DNA of 64,000 nt from Kingdonia uniflora (GCA_014058105.1 JACGCM010001594.1:1-64000), one strand, 5' to 3'. Counted from the first letter of the stretch, positions 34,320 through 46,119 are shown. Made by a program: numbers and translations. The notes: generated by a model from the sequence alone, not told the origin.

Positions 34320-34808
34320 TGATCCAGGAGGATCTTGGTAAATTGGAAAATTACCCAAAGTCATTCGAACAAGGTTGAGAGTCGTTTGAACGACCCAATT
34401 CCACTTTTCTAGAATTTAGCCTAGGAAACCCAAGTCGTTCGAACGACTCCCAGTTTCATTCGAACAAGTTCTCAACTTTATAGAGTTTTAGACCAATTAG
34501 GCATAAAGTCGTTCGAATAAGTTTAGAAGCCATTTGAACGACTTTGGCGTAATTTATGATTTTCAGGCGTAGTTTTGCCTCGAGCTCCGTTCTTTTATTA
34601 TTTCGAGTTCCCTAGTATATAAAGGGAACTTAGGTTATTTTTTTACCTATGTTACATCTAGAAAAAGTTCTGAGGAAGAACTTAGGGTTTAGAGAATTAT
34701 CACCATAATTATTTTGTTTTTAGTAATTGAATCTCCTATTTTCCCAACCAATTGGTGTTCTTCATAATTTTTCTGCTAACTAGAGCTTTTTTATCATATT
34801 ATGGATTA
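34320..34808 (+). repeat. 5' LTR with TTCGAA palindromes
   Basis: Contains several AAGTCGTTCGAACGACT-type units (about 34352-34545) and a TATA box GTATATAAAG near 34615. Confidence 0.9.
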
Positions 34809-34958
34809 AGTGGTATCAGTTTTCCAGTTACAATCTTCAGGGGTTGATTATGGTTTATGGTCTTTATATGTAACCATCTCAAACAAACGAAGGAGAAGCT
34901 AGTGAGTCTGTTGACGATTCATCGCAAATCTAATTCGAAGAAGAAATGCGATTTGGAG

Positions 34959-35980
34959 ATGGGCGATTCCAACATTCAACTCATAACTTTAGAAATGACA
35001 GTTTCTAACCTAACTTCTACTGTAGGGGAGTTGGTAGAACAATTGTGTCTCACGAACCTCGCGAAGGCTTCTGCTTCAGCGACGCAGTGAGGCCGCTCTC
35101 ATCGGCGAGGCCGCTTAAGGAAGAAAGGGGTTATGGAGGTGGATGGAGACAACAATTTTATGAAGATCAATAGTGATTCTGGTGATGCCAAATCCGATAA
35201 GGAGCGATCGGGTATTGGTAAGTCATCGAATCCTATTCGTAATCTTCGTATCAATTTCAAGATTGAAATTCTGGTATTCGACTGTTCGATCGATGCCGAG
35301 AAGTTGGATAATTGGTAAGATAGGTTAGAAACTTATTTTTTCTTTTATGAATACTCCAATGCTCAGCAAATATGCTTTCCTACGATAAACTTTGCAAGTC
35401 ATGCACTCATGTGGTGGAAATCTTATCAGAAACACCACGATGTAGGAAATTTGGGTTGGAAAGAATTCTTGGTATTAGTCCGAAAGTAGTTTTATCCGAT
35501 TGGGTATGAGTAATAAAGATGGTATAAATGGCACAATTTGTGCCAAAAGTTTGAGCAATCCGTACAGGAGTACACTACAACGTTTTATAACCAAGCTTTG
35601 GTTTTGGACATTGATGTGGACTAGTATGAGATGTTCATAAAGTACATAGGGGATTTGCCGGAGTCTATTAGGAGAGTGTTGAAGCTCTTTACTGTGGCCA
35701 ATATTGAGGACGCTACCGTGAAAGAAATTGCCATTGAAGGCAAGTACTTGAAGAGTGATAAAGAAGGCGATAAGATCAAGTCGGGGTACAAGTCAAGTTA
35801 GATACACGAGCATAAGGGAGAGGCCAAGTGAGAGGGGTCTTCGTCCAAGGAGTTTCATTGCAATCATTATAAGGCGAGTGGGCATATTTATGATTATTGC
35901 TGGAAACTTTACCTAGAGCTTAGGCCAAAGAAGGAGAAGAGCAATAAAAAGAGATATGCACTAATCGCAGAGGTTGTTGA
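34959..35980 (+). pseudogene. gypsy gag
   Basis: MGDSNIQLITLEMTVSNLTSTV gives the N-terminal coiled part. NLRINFKIEILVFDCSIDAEKLDNW is homologous to the capsid segment of the intronic element. HCNHYKASGHIYDYCW is a zinc knuckle with its second Cys replaced by Tyr. Stops interrupt it. Confidence 0.75.
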
Positions 35981-36020
35981 CCTCCTAGATTTAGATAAAC
36001 CAAACCCTAAGCTTACACTT

Positions 36021-36584
36021 ATGTTTCAGCAGACTCTAGCTACCGAGGAGGAGAGTCGGGAAGAACTTTTTCATGTAAGTATTCCGGTGAAGCAAAGTTT
36101 AGTCGAGGCCATTGTGGATCCGGGTAGTCAGAATTTTTTTATTTTTGAGGCGTTGGCGAAGAAGATGGGTTTGACGACTACAGCTCATCCTAAGCTGTAT
36201 GGTTTAGGGTGGATTCATAAAGATATGGACTTGATGATCACGAAGCAGTGTATATTCAAGTTTGCGATCACTGAAAGGTTTATTGACGAGGTGACATATA
36301 AGGTGGTTCCTTTGGATGTCTGTCAGGTCATCTTGGGTAGCCCTTATCTTTGGGACCAAGATGCGATTCATTACCGTAGAGCTCGCAAGTATCGTCTTGT
36401 GAAGGAGGGAAATGAGTTCCATATCAATGCTTGTAAGGAGCATGTCACTACGTCTAATTTAGTAACGGTGACTCAGGTGAAGCGGTTGGTTAATGCGAGA
36501 GGCAAGTTTGTGTTATTGATACGACCGGTTCAAGAGGGTACGTCGGCTAGCGTGTTGTCTCTAATAATAATGTCTTATAAGTAA
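36021..36584 (+). pseudogene. gypsy aspartic protease region
   Basis: Open for 187 codons. AIVDPGSQNFFI carries the D-x-G-S active-site loop (Pro in place of Thr/Ser). KMGLTTTAHPKLYGLGWIHKDMDL and SPYLWDQDAIHYRR follow, as in the intronic copy. It ends where the RT should begin, because of the internal deletion. Confidence 0.75.
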
Positions 36585-37264
36585 TAAACTGGCATAGGGA
36601 AGTTACAAGAGGAGGTTGTGGTACATTCCGATCATAAACCGTTCTAGTTTTTAGCTACACAGTCCAAGTTACAGCAAGCTCGTCAGATAAAGGGGATGTC
36701 ATATCTCTAACAATTCCCCTTGATTATACAATATAGGAAGGGAGTAGACAACAAAATTGCTGATAGGTTATCTTGACCCCCATTACTAACTACTTTTGCT
36801 ATGTTGGTTTCTATGCAGATACAACCTTTTGTTACGTTAGGGTATGTTGTAGAATATGATAATCCCAAGGGGCGTAGTGTGTTTTGCCATAAATTGTTGT
36901 AAGGTAAGACATGTGAGTATGAATTAGATTTACCGCCTTCTATGCAGATATATTCAGTGATTACTGCCAAATATTTGAAGCTGTTTGAGCCATCTCTTTT
37001 AGATGAAGACTCTACAATCGATACTCGCCTATCGTCAATTAATGACTTATGGATGGATGGAGTAGATCCGTTGTAGGAGGATAGAATTCTAGAGAGGAAA
37101 GTTCATACTACAAGATGGGGTGGTATTGAGTCATTCCGCATTGGGAAGAAGGGTCAGCTACCTAGTAAGTCGAAGTGGTACAACAGGAAATTGGGCATGA
37201 CCGCATTCCTACATCTCCAATTCTATCTTGAATAGGAGCTCAAGGATCCTAAAGAGGGGAGCCA

Positions 37265-37826
37265 TGATCTAGGAGGATTTAAGGAAATTGGAAAATTACC
37301 TAAAGTCGTTCGAACGAGGTTGAGAGTCGTTCGAACGACCCAATTTCACCTCTCTGGAATTTGACCCAGGAAACCTAAGTCGTTCGAACGACTCCCAGTT
37401 TCGTTTGAATGCCCTTTTTCATGCTCTCTGGAATTAGGCCTATAGAAAATTTTTGTTCAAACGAATTGTCATACCGTTCAAGCGAGTTGTCAACTTTCTA
37501 GGGTTTTAGACCAATTAGGCGTAAAGTCGTTCGAACGAGTTTAAAAGCCGTTCGAACGACTTTGGTGTAGTTTGTGATTTTTAGGCATAAATTTGTCTCG
37601 AGATTCGTTCTTTTATTATTTTGAGTTCCCTAGTATATAAAGAGAACTTTGGTTATTTTTCTACCTATGTTAGATCTAGGAAAAGTTTTGACGATGAACT
37701 TAGGGTTTAGACAATTATCATTGTAATTACTTTATTTTTTGCAATTAAATCTCTTATTTTCCCAACCAATTGGTGTTCTTCGTATTATTTCTGCAAACTA
37801 GAGCTTCTCTACTGTATTGTGGATTA
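37265..37826 (+). repeat. 3' LTR with TTCGAA palindromes
   Basis: Same layout as the 5' LTR but longer, with extra TTCGAACGA units (about 37303-37562). Preceded by the purine tract AAAGAGGGGAGCCA. Confidence 0.9.
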
Positions 37827-38435
37827 TTCCGTCCAATGAAGTCCAGTATCATCCGTCTCGTCCAAAAACTCAACATCTTTTGGCACTTGCATGCTTTGTC
37901 TTTGTTTTGCGGGTGTTCTTTTCTTTATACCTTTTCCTTTTTCTTTCTGGGGTGCCGCCGCTTCAACAGGTATTGATGCATTTGCGTTACTTTGATGGTG
38001 CTGAGTAAATTCACCATGGAATAGATAGTTCTGAAAGTAATTTGGAGGTTAAAAACCTTAAGGTTGAGTGAGCGAATAAGGTTGATAGTACGGGCTAAAT
38101 GCTTGAGGTTACGGTTGAGAAAATGTAAATGGATTTTGATATTGTCCATAACTGGGATCCCCTTGCGATATGGTAAACTTAAGTGGGGTTTGTGATTGAA
38201 ATTGAGGTTGGAATTGTAATGGGTTGTGGTAGAGGTATGGAGTGAATTGTAATGATGGGTGTTGAGTGAATGGTGCTGAAGGTGGGTTATGGGAGAATGG
38301 AGTCAACGGTGTAGAGTTATTACTACTGGTGCCGTAGTTCGCCATTTGGCTCTATGCTTTGCAATTGGTTTTGGGGGAGAAGTAGTATCCAGGGAGTGAT
38401 TTAGAGAAATCATTGAGATTGGAGGAGTTTTGATT

Positions 38436-38500
38436 ACTGCGCGGTATTCCTTTTACTGCGTGGAAAATACGGGCGGTAAAAGGAACACCGCGCGGTAATC
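38436..38500. promoter_or_regulatory. Subterminal palindrome upstream of ORF1, copy B
   Basis: GCGGTATTCCTTTTACTGC and GGCGGTAAAAGGAACACCGCGCGG, inverted halves about 170 bp inside the right TIR and just upstream of the ORF1 start at 38345. Confidence 0.6.
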
Positions 38501-38888
38501 CAAATACGGCCAAACTCATTTTTTTTAGAGTTTGAGCTCCTCACACTCGGTTTGGTTCTGGCATGTACACCTCTGCAAACCCACACCTATTTTTGGGTTG
38601 CTGGGAGGCTCAAAGTGTGAGTTTGGGTTTGCAAACCCAACTCAAACTCCTATCTTGCTGGATATGCTCTAACTAGAGCATCATTTGACTTTAAAAGTGG
38701 CTAGGTGAGCCAACAGAGTCAGCTCACCTTAGCAAGTAACTGCACCATGTCATTTTTGAATTCCGAATTTTCCCCTTGAAAATACATTTAACAATTCCAA
38801 ATCATTTTACTATTGTTGAGAATAAAAGCAATTTTATCTACACTAATATAATATCATGCATCTACACATGCATCTACATAAGATAAAC

Positions 38889-40031
38889 CAAGGTTTAAAA
38901 TGGTACGTTATAACGGTGTTACATTATTTTTGGCTAGATGACAAGAAAAAATGTTATAACGGTTGCTATTTGTCCTGTAACGATATTATATTAAAATAAC
39001 GGTTGTGTTTTGATTTTCTCTATATATGAATATTAATTTTCAATTATAACAACCGTTATAGACGTTATTTTACAAATAATACCGTTATAACACCGTTATA
39101 GACGTTATTTTCTATATTTAAAAGGATAATAAAGGAAAAACCAAAGTACTTATTATTATTGAAGTTATTACTTATTATAACATTGAAACTACACACCATA
39201 CTACACCGACAAATTAAACATCATACCAAAGCATTAAACATCACACCTGAGCATTAAAAATTACATAAACATCAAATGGAAAATGATTATTCTGGAATGC
39301 AATATTGCATTCACTGGTAAACGGAGTCGAACTTATTGATATCAAATTTAGAGTAGTTCGAAGGTTGGTCATGCTCAAGATTAATTTGGCTGAAATCAAA
39401 ATCAAAATGTGCCTCAGGCAAAGGTTCTATTGGTGTTTGATACATAGGTATTTGTGACCAATTTTTTGGGAAATCTGTGTCAATAACAGAAGTAGAGTAC
39501 CTCATTTCCTCATTGACCTCCAAGTCTTCAACTGATAATTCTCTTTCAAGCTCTTCTGGCCATTCTTCATGTGTTGGCAGCAAAGGCTCATCGTCATCTC
39601 CAGCAATCCATTCACATAATGAATCTTCTAATAAAATAACAGACATACTTATGGGGTCTATACGATAACGTCGACGTCTATCTTCCTTTCTTCTTTCATA
39701 TCATATCATAAAAAAAGATTTTCCTCACCTTAGTGGCTATTTTAATCATATCACAAGAAATTATTTTCTTCAAGAATCATATAACGACATATAACGGTGT
39801 TATAACGATATATAACGGTGTATAACAGTGTATAACAGTGTATAATATTCGTTAAAGGTGAAGAAAAACATTAAAAATAATGTATTGTTATAACTGTAAC
39901 AACAACCGTTATAGTATAAAATAATGGTATGTAACAACAAATAACGGGTACTATTTTTTAGAACGGAACATGGAGTATAACGGAACGGGTTCAAGGCGCT
40001 ACCATTGTTATAATGGTTATTTAAAACCATA
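38889..40031. mobile_element. TIR element with ATAACGG subterminal repeats
   Basis: Left end GGTTTAAAATGGTACGTTATAACGG; right end, reverse complemented, GGTTTTAAATAACCATTATAAC. Both ends carry many copies of ATAACGGTGTTATA or its complement (about 38910-39110 and 39785-39960). The 8-bp flanks do not give a clear target duplication. Small internal coding remnant only, so non-autonomous; possibly hAT-related. Confidence 0.55.
39311..39646 (-). pseudogene. Acidic transposase C-terminal-like remnant
   Basis: 112 codons with LLPTHEEWPEELERELSVEDLE and an acidic tail. The LLP..EW..ELERE pattern occurs at the C-termini of some plant BED/hAT transposases (recollection, not checked). It lies inside the TIR element. 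Confidence 0.35.
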
Positions 40032-40302
40032 GATATAACATAATATGGAGAGAGAGAGCATTTTTTGATAAACTTGTAAGAGCATTGCCAGAAGCTAGGT
40101 AAAGGATGACATGGCAAGGTGAAAACCATCCTTCACCTTACCAATCCACCCACAACAGCTAGGTGAATCTGCTGAGCTGACCACCCAAAATCCACCTTGA
40201 GCAGGGTAGATTTTTGGTGGATTGATGCCCCGTAGTTCTAAACTACGCGTAGGCTATAAACCAATTACATGATGACACTTGCTAAGATTTTAGTGACTTT
40301 CG

Positions 40303-40330
40303 TGCCCCACAGTTCAGAACTGTGGGGCAT
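40303..40330. repeat. Perfect 13-bp-arm palindrome
   Basis: TGCCCCACAGTTC and its exact inverse around one central base. Related hairpins occur at 40228-40255 and 47385-47411, on both sides of the hAT insertion. Confidence 0.7.
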
Positions 40331-40658
40331 ATATACGATTATGATGGAGACACGTGGACAGCTGTGGTTTAAACATAGTTTGTAATGGCTAGGCCTATTT
40401 TCGGATCGGATCGGATCGGAAATAGAGGTGTTCGGAATTTTTCCGATTTTTTTCAGAACTAGAAAACCTGTTCCGATCCGATCCGATTTTTTTCGGAACA
40501 GCCAAAATAAATCCGAATCCAAAATTTTTCGGAATTTTCGGAATTCGGAAAAAAATTCGGAATTGGGAAAAAAATTCAGAATTTTCGGAATAAATTTCGG
40601 ATATTCCGAAAAATTAGCAAATAACAAAATTCTGAAAATTCTGAAAAATCTGATTTAA

Positions 40659-40660
<2 letters not shown>

Positions 40661-40711
<51 letters not shown>
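40661..40711. repeat. (TA)n microsatellite
   Basis: About 25 TA units just inside the left subterminal repeats of the hAT element. Confidence 0.9.
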
Positions 40712-40714
<3 letters not shown>

Positions 40715-41301
40715 ACAACTTAAAAATAATAGCAAATTAACAACTAAATACCACTTGAAAATAATAACACACATGAAAATAAATATTGTCCAAATAAGTT
40801 TACAAAATTAAACATCCATTTAACAAATTAAACATCATTTCAAAATTAAATATCATTTTTTGAAAATCTCGGCCACAGAAGTTCCATGTAATGCTTTCTC
40901 AACGAACTTGGCACTACAAAATCCACAAACATTCAAGAAAAATTATTAGCCAACAAGAAAATAAAGTTTCATTTGCTATGATGCTCATTTAAACAATTCA
41001 AGGAAAAAACAATTATTTTGTGAGAAACTACATCTAATATGATGGCAACTAGTGCATGCTAGTTGTTGAATGCATTTCATACTCATTATAGGATGAGCAG
41101 TCTATCCAATAACTATCAACATTTTAATAGTTATTGGATAAAAAAATGATATTAGTAGAATGCCAACCTATTTAAATAATTCTTAAGGCACAAGTTAATT
41201 TAAGCTTGTCGGTGATGATTTATAATTGTCAGGAGTAAATCATTCTACAAAGATGAAGCAAATAAAACAGTTGCATAACATCTGCAGTACTTATAGCAAA
41301 C

Positions 41302-41367
41302 CTCAGAAGAAGACATGATTTGCCAACACCAGAGTCCCCAATGAGCAAAAGCTTGAAGAGATAGTCA
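41302..41367 (-). pseudogene. Captured RABD/Rab1-type GTPase exon
   Basis: A 66-bp exon with acceptor TTTTTGCAG and donor GAG|GTTTG, coding [18 protein letters not shown] followed by LLLR: the first beta strand and P-loop (GDSGVGKS) of a Rab1/RABD small GTPase. Flanking sequence is intron-like and no other Rab exon was found. Intron-bearing structure shows capture at the DNA level, not by retroposition. Lies inside the hAT element, on the same strand as its transposase. Confidence 0.85.
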
Positions 41368-41684
41368 CTGCAAAAAGGAGGGCAAATATGTGCTTCACAT
41401 TAAGGAAGATGGGAGTTGCAAATATGAACTTTTATTACATTGACAAAATCAGAAGTCATTGGATGCATAGACAAAAGCCATTTGTTCATTATAACTTAAT
41501 AGCTATTCTTAAGAATTGGTTTTAATGGTCAATATTCATGACTCATGACAAATTTGTTGCATGCCTCTTAAGATCTGGAAATGAGAATGTATTTTGCTTA
41601 TTGTCATAGTTTGTCATTGGGATACTCTCATAACAAGCCCTATGCCCTTATCTAAAGGACTTGCACAGCAGCAAACTAATAGGC

Positions 41685-41705
41685 GGGGGGGGGGGGGGGG
41701 GGGGG
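41685..41705. repeat. G21 homopolymer
   Basis: 21 consecutive G residues in the captured PP2C intron. Length may be unreliable. Confidence 0.9.
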
Positions 41706-41831
41706 TGTTTATGTACATCTATTGGCTATAATTTTTGTTTTCCTATTAATGCTCTAACTCAAAGCATACGTAAATGATAACTAAATCTTTAAATAATGGT
41801 TTTCTCTTACTAATTACTATTTCTTATGCAG

Positions 41832-41886
41832 GGATTGCATGTCAAGCCAGCAACTAGTTGATTTTGTGCATGAGCAATTGAAAACT
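41832..41886 (+). pseudogene. Captured PP2C phosphatase exon A
   Basis: Acceptor TTATGCAG, donor ACT|GTAAG; codes (W)DCMSSQQLVDFVHEQLKT, part of the catalytic domain of a plant clade of protein phosphatase 2C. The usual upstream G-I-W is split by the intron. Joined in phase to exon B at 42507. Confidence 0.85.
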
Positions 41887-42506
41887 GTAAGTAGACTCGT
41901 AAAAACTACAGCAGAATTCCTCTTAGATAAAGCATTGATGACCGGCTTTATGAAGTTAGTTTTGCGTGGTTAGTTAAGGACTGGAAGAGGACCCCATAAA
42001 CCATTTAGTTTAGATAGAAAGAAACAGCTTTGAGCTTCTTTCTAGCAGTTCAGTTGTTTGTAGATTGGGACTTCTTGTTCCGTTGTCATTAAATCTGAGG
42101 GCATCACCTACTAAACATATTATATGAACAAGATTAGTGCTAAATTCTGAAATTTGAAGAAACCTACTTTGATGTACTAATTTAAGGATTTTTTGAGAGT
42201 TCAAAAATTATGAAAAAACTCCGTGTCTCGTCCAAAACTACTCAAATCAGCTAGTGATGCAATCGCATTCAGGGCTAATTTATTGGTTAGAGAGAAGGTA
42301 AACGTTTTTTCATGTAACATCTGTAACATAAAAAAATTACTAGGTAGTACTTATAAATAACTCTACATTTTTTCTTGTTTAATATTTTAGGTAATAGTTC
42401 TATATAAGGTAATATTGTTAGGCAGAAAGTTAAGCACATCAATTTGGCTAATAAGTTCACTTGACTCTGAATTTTTTCCTAACATTGAGCTTAAAATACC
42501 ATCAAG

Positions 42507-42773
42507 GAAAGCAAGCTCTCATTGGTATGTGAAAGAGCAATGGATAGGTGCTTGGCACCATCAACTGCCGGTGGTGAGGGATGCGATAACATGACTATGA
42601 TCATTGTGCAGTTCAAGAAACCAGCTATTGACACCTCTCCACCTCCGCAGGAGAAGTCTTCTGAACCAACAGTCGACAACTGTTCACCAGTGAAGGATCA
42701 ATCGTCTGAACAGGCAGTTGACACCCTTCCACCTGTGAATGACTCGTGTGAACTTGCAGAGCTCACAAAATAA
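42507..42773 (+). pseudogene. Captured PP2C phosphatase exon B and C-terminus
   Basis: Acceptor ATCAAG|GAAAGC; codes [18 protein letters not shown], then [18 protein letters not shown] (the C-terminal metal-binding Asp-Asn motif of PP2C) and a Pro/Ser-rich tail to TAA at 42771-42773. Reading frame intact from exon A. Missing the N-terminal majority of the enzyme, so not catalytic. Inside the hAT element, opposite strand to the transposase. Confidence 0.88.
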
Positions 42774-44069
42774 CGGCTAACCGCTGTAGTTGTCACTATT
42801 CTGATCAAGTGGCTCAATTTTAGGAATCTGGTGAGTACAGGTATCAAGGTTCATCCTTTCGCACACTAAAGGATACAAAAAACTTGGACGCTAATGTCTG
42901 TAAATGTAAAGATGGTTTAGCATGAAAGTGTAAATTAGTTTTGTAGAAGTTTGATTTTGTGTTTACAAATTTGGTATTAATTGGAATATCAGAGTGTACA
43001 GATGCTTCTAAAATCTGACCTCTATAAGAAATCTAAAAATTGTTGCCATGTTCACAGAATGTATTTGTTTTTGATTTGATATTATGATTCAAGTGGAGAG
43101 TTTGGGGAGTGTTACGGTTGAATCTGTTGACATCTGAAAATTGATGAGAAGCTCGATAAATGATTGAGCATTTCTGCTTGGTCTGTAGTCTAAAATTTCC
43201 TGTTATATTTAAATGAGGGGACTGCAAATTTGCAAGCCTTCCTTGGTTCAATTTCTCCCAAGATTTTTGATCTGATTTTCGGTAGCTACTTAACAGGACA
43301 TACGAGTTTGATTAAGCTTCACTGTGTTCCGCCTAAGTGAACAAAGAAAATCACTCAATATTTCTAGTTCAACATCTTAATCAAAGTTTGCTACGAAGGA
43401 ATAAGTGTACAAGGAAAAGCCATCAGTGGCTAAATATTCTATGACAGATGAAGAGGTCAGAGCTACAACAGCTAAGATCTAACCACATGATTGAACTCAT
43501 CTATTTGGTGGCATCAACTAGAACCTAGAACCTAAATGTATTCTTTTTGTTTCAATTGCCTACTTGTTTGCTGTATGCGCCGTGCTATCAGAAGGACAAG
43601 TACTCCGGAGGGCGGAGCAGTGACTGCTGGAAAAAAAGCACAGCAGCAGCATGCAGTACAAAGACAAGTTATTGTGAGGAGATTTCACTTTGTATTTCAG
43701 ATAGACTTATTGCTCATAGTAACAGACTGACTGGGACTAAACTGAGTGTACTCTAAATTTTAAGGGTTCAGAGTCTTCAAACTTTAGACATTGTAAGTAC
43801 TAAGTATATCCAAAAGGAACATTCTTAATTCCTACATCTACTACATCTGGAAGGATTCAAAAACTATATCATACTTGCAAAACATGATAGAACATGATAA
43901 AACATAGAAGATGAGGAAACTTACACAAGATCTTCAAAAACATCAAGAAGTTGATCCAAGCACTAAACTTCTCATCTCGTTAAATACAACTACAACAAAC
44001 ACAAGTATAAATCAAACTTCATATGAAAATGCAAAAATATAAACAAAATAACGAGTACAAACAACATAC

Positions 44070-46119
44070 CTTTTTCAATTTCTTCAAGATTATCAAGCTT
44101 CTCTTCAACACTTATTTCTTCTGGGATTGAGTTTCTTAGCCAATCTTGACTACATATCAAACTCTCAACAATGATCGGAGTCAAAGAACTTCAAAATGGA
44201 TCAAGTATCCGACCCGCCGTACTAAATGCACACTCAGAAGCTACCGAGGTCACGGGAATCGATAATACTTCACGTGCCATAATGGCAAGAGCATGATAGG
44301 TTGATACTTTCTCATGCCACCACCTCAAGACATCAAGACAGTCATCGTTCTCTACTAAACCATCACCCAAGTACCGCTCCAAATCATTCAAGGCATCCAT
44401 ATTGTCTTTTTGCTTCAAAATACCTCTAAACAACTCTTTGGCCTTAAGACGTTTAGATGCATTTTCAGCTGGATTAATAATGGGTTTTTGAGTGCTAAAT
44501 GCATTAACGTCCCTGATTGACGCATCTTCCAACTTGTAGTAATTGTAAAGGCGACTCATCAAGTCTTTCAACTTCTCCATAAAACCCACAACTTGGCCAT
44601 ATTTTTCTTTTTCGCTCAAGTGGCTAACTTTTTCCACGTATGCTGAATACCAAAATTCTACGTACTTCATTTTGTAACGAGGATCAAGGATTATTGCAAC
44701 CACCAATATTAGGTTCAGAGAATCAAAATTGCAATACTTATCAAATTTAGCATCCATCTTCATTGCCATTTCACGAAAATCTACATCATCATTAGTGAGA
44801 TTATCTATTAGAAGGTCTTTGGCTTGAGTTAATTCGTCAAAATATGTATTGGAAGTAACATACTTAGAACCAGATACCCGTTTTGTGAGTTTATAAAATT
44901 CTTCCAAAAATGTGTGTAGAGCTTATAACTTCCTCCAATCACTATCTCCCAATAAGCCCTCACCTTTTACATCACACTCAATCTTGTAATTTGGGTCATG
45001 TTCCTCCAGTCTATCAAAAACTTTCTCAAACTCCAAAGCCGCATCAATCATCAAATAGGTTGAATTCCATCTTGTTTTGACATCTAAACACAAAGCTCTT
45101 TTAGTTGTTATATTCTCATCTGAAGTACATTTTTTAAATATTTGCATACGAGAGGGACCACTTCTCACATATTTCACACTTCGCCGAAGGCGTTTGATTG
45201 TTCCCTTGACCTCATTGACACCATCTTTGACCACGAGGTTAATGATATGGGCAAAACACCTTATATGGGAGAACTTGCCTCCTAATAGTAATAACAATCC
45301 ATTACGTTTGTTCAATCGTTTCTTCAACTCGGCAACACAAGTGTCATTGATCTTAGCATTATCGAGGGTTATGGTCATCACTTTTTCTATGCCCCATTCC
45401 AACAAACAGTTTTCTACCGCCTTTGCAATTGCTTCACCTTTGTGCGGATGTGGAAGTACTCGAAAGTTGATTATTTTCTTTTGAAGTTTCCAATCCTTGT
45501 CAACAAAATGGGCTGTTAAAACCATATACCCAAGGTTTTGGATTGATGTCCACATATCCGTCGTGATACATACACGCCCTGACAACTCCTTTATATGTTC
45601 CTTTAACTTCTTCTTTTCCTCGTTGAAGATACCTATAACATCTTTTGTAACTGTGGTCCTTGAAATGACATGGAACTTGGGTTTCATTTCTCCGCAAAAT
45701 GACCTAAAGCCTTCTTTCTCTACATGGCTAAATGGGAGCTCATCAATAATAATCATTTTCGCTAGAGATTTGCGACATTTTTCTTGATCAAACCTCCATG
45801 CAGAAGGTTGACCCCCCGCTCCAGAAAAAGTAATCAATGGCTGGTTTTTATCTCCTTCAAAACCGGGAAAATCCTTACATCCCTTAAGATGGTTCCACAA
45901 TGGATTGGTTCCTTGAGTAGAAGGTGCTGAGATTAATTTTTGACAATACTTACAATCACATTCACCTGAATATTTGGTTGTCCCCTCTTTAAAATGTTTA
46001 TTAAAATGATTCCATACATCAGAAGGCCCATGATGTCTACTTTTTGATTCTATTTTTTGTCGCTTCTTACTAACTGCAGCATTCGGATCATTAGTAGTAG
46101 TCTCGTCCATTGTTGACAT
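44070..46119 (-). pseudogene. hAT transposase, BED zinc finger, two in-frame stops
   Basis: RICESLEEPER-type transposase. ATG at 46119 (MSTMDETTTN) just after an acceptor ACTTACAG. BED finger with C-x2-C and H-x-C: ECDCKYCQKL...NHLKGC. Catalytic Asp in CITTDMWTS, second Asp in TITLDNAKIND, Glu in SVASECAFS. The dimerisation domain has WWHEKVSTYHALAIMAREVLSIP. In-frame stops: TAA at 44923-44925 (after DWRKL) and TGA at 44191-44193 (after GRILDPF, where SSLTPIIVESLICSQDWL continues). The exon ends at EIEK with donor GTATG. Otherwise intact, so decay is recent relative to other elements here. Confidence 0.93.

Larger units (their letters stand above)
34320..37826 (+). mobile_element. Internally deleted Ty3/gypsy element nested in copy B ORF1
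   Basis: 3507 bp. 5' LTR 34320-34808, 3' LTR 37265-37826, target duplication TTCCG (34315-34319 and 37827-37831). Ends TGATCC...GGATTA. PBS TGGTATCAG at 34811. It keeps gag, protease, the tail of RNase H and the chromodomain-like C-terminus, but RT, most of RNase H and the integrase core are missing between about 36585 and 36620. Same family as the intronic element 18677-23924 (shared LFEPSLLDE...ILERKV and protease-linker sequence). Confidence 0.92.
33374..38345 (-). pseudogene. PIF/Harbinger ORF1, Myb/trihelix-like, copy B, split by gypsy element
   Basis: Starts at 38345 (MANYGTSSNNST), with Gln/Pro-rich N-terminus to 38109 and the SANT/Myb-like region continuing from about 37880 to 37832. 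It is interrupted by the gypsy element (34320-37826) exactly in the codon stretch corresponding to 1321-1345 of copy A. It resumes at 34319 and ends at TAA 33374 after GRPGT. The C-terminal exon (33501-33944) has NFKHCEAYKILARESRWANLKDD and a Lys/Glu-rich helix. Best preserved version of this gene in the window. Confidence 0.8.
28446..38669. mobile_element. Composite PIF/Harbinger transposon, copy B (inverted), with nested gypsy element
   Basis: Inverted counterpart of 556-7355. Left end GAGCATCTCTAGCAG, flank TGA (28443-28445); right end, reverse complemented, GAGCATATCCAGCAAG, flank TAA (38670-38672), consistent with a TAA duplication with one change. Gene order from the left: PMD gene (+), second ORF (-), transposase (+), ORF1 (-). 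An inner TIR starts at 31648. Removing the gypsy insertion (34320-37826 plus one TSD copy) leaves about 6.7 kb, close to copy A. The left end lies 43 bp from the Ca2+-ATPase ATG. Confidence 0.85.

Noticed and set aside
40079..40225. MITE starting GAGCATTGCCAGAAGC
   Set aside because: A left-end-like sequence is present but no matching right TIR was found.
45077..45484. 135-codon plus-strand frame within the hAT region
   Set aside because: Antisense shadow of the transposase core, which carries the recognisable motifs.
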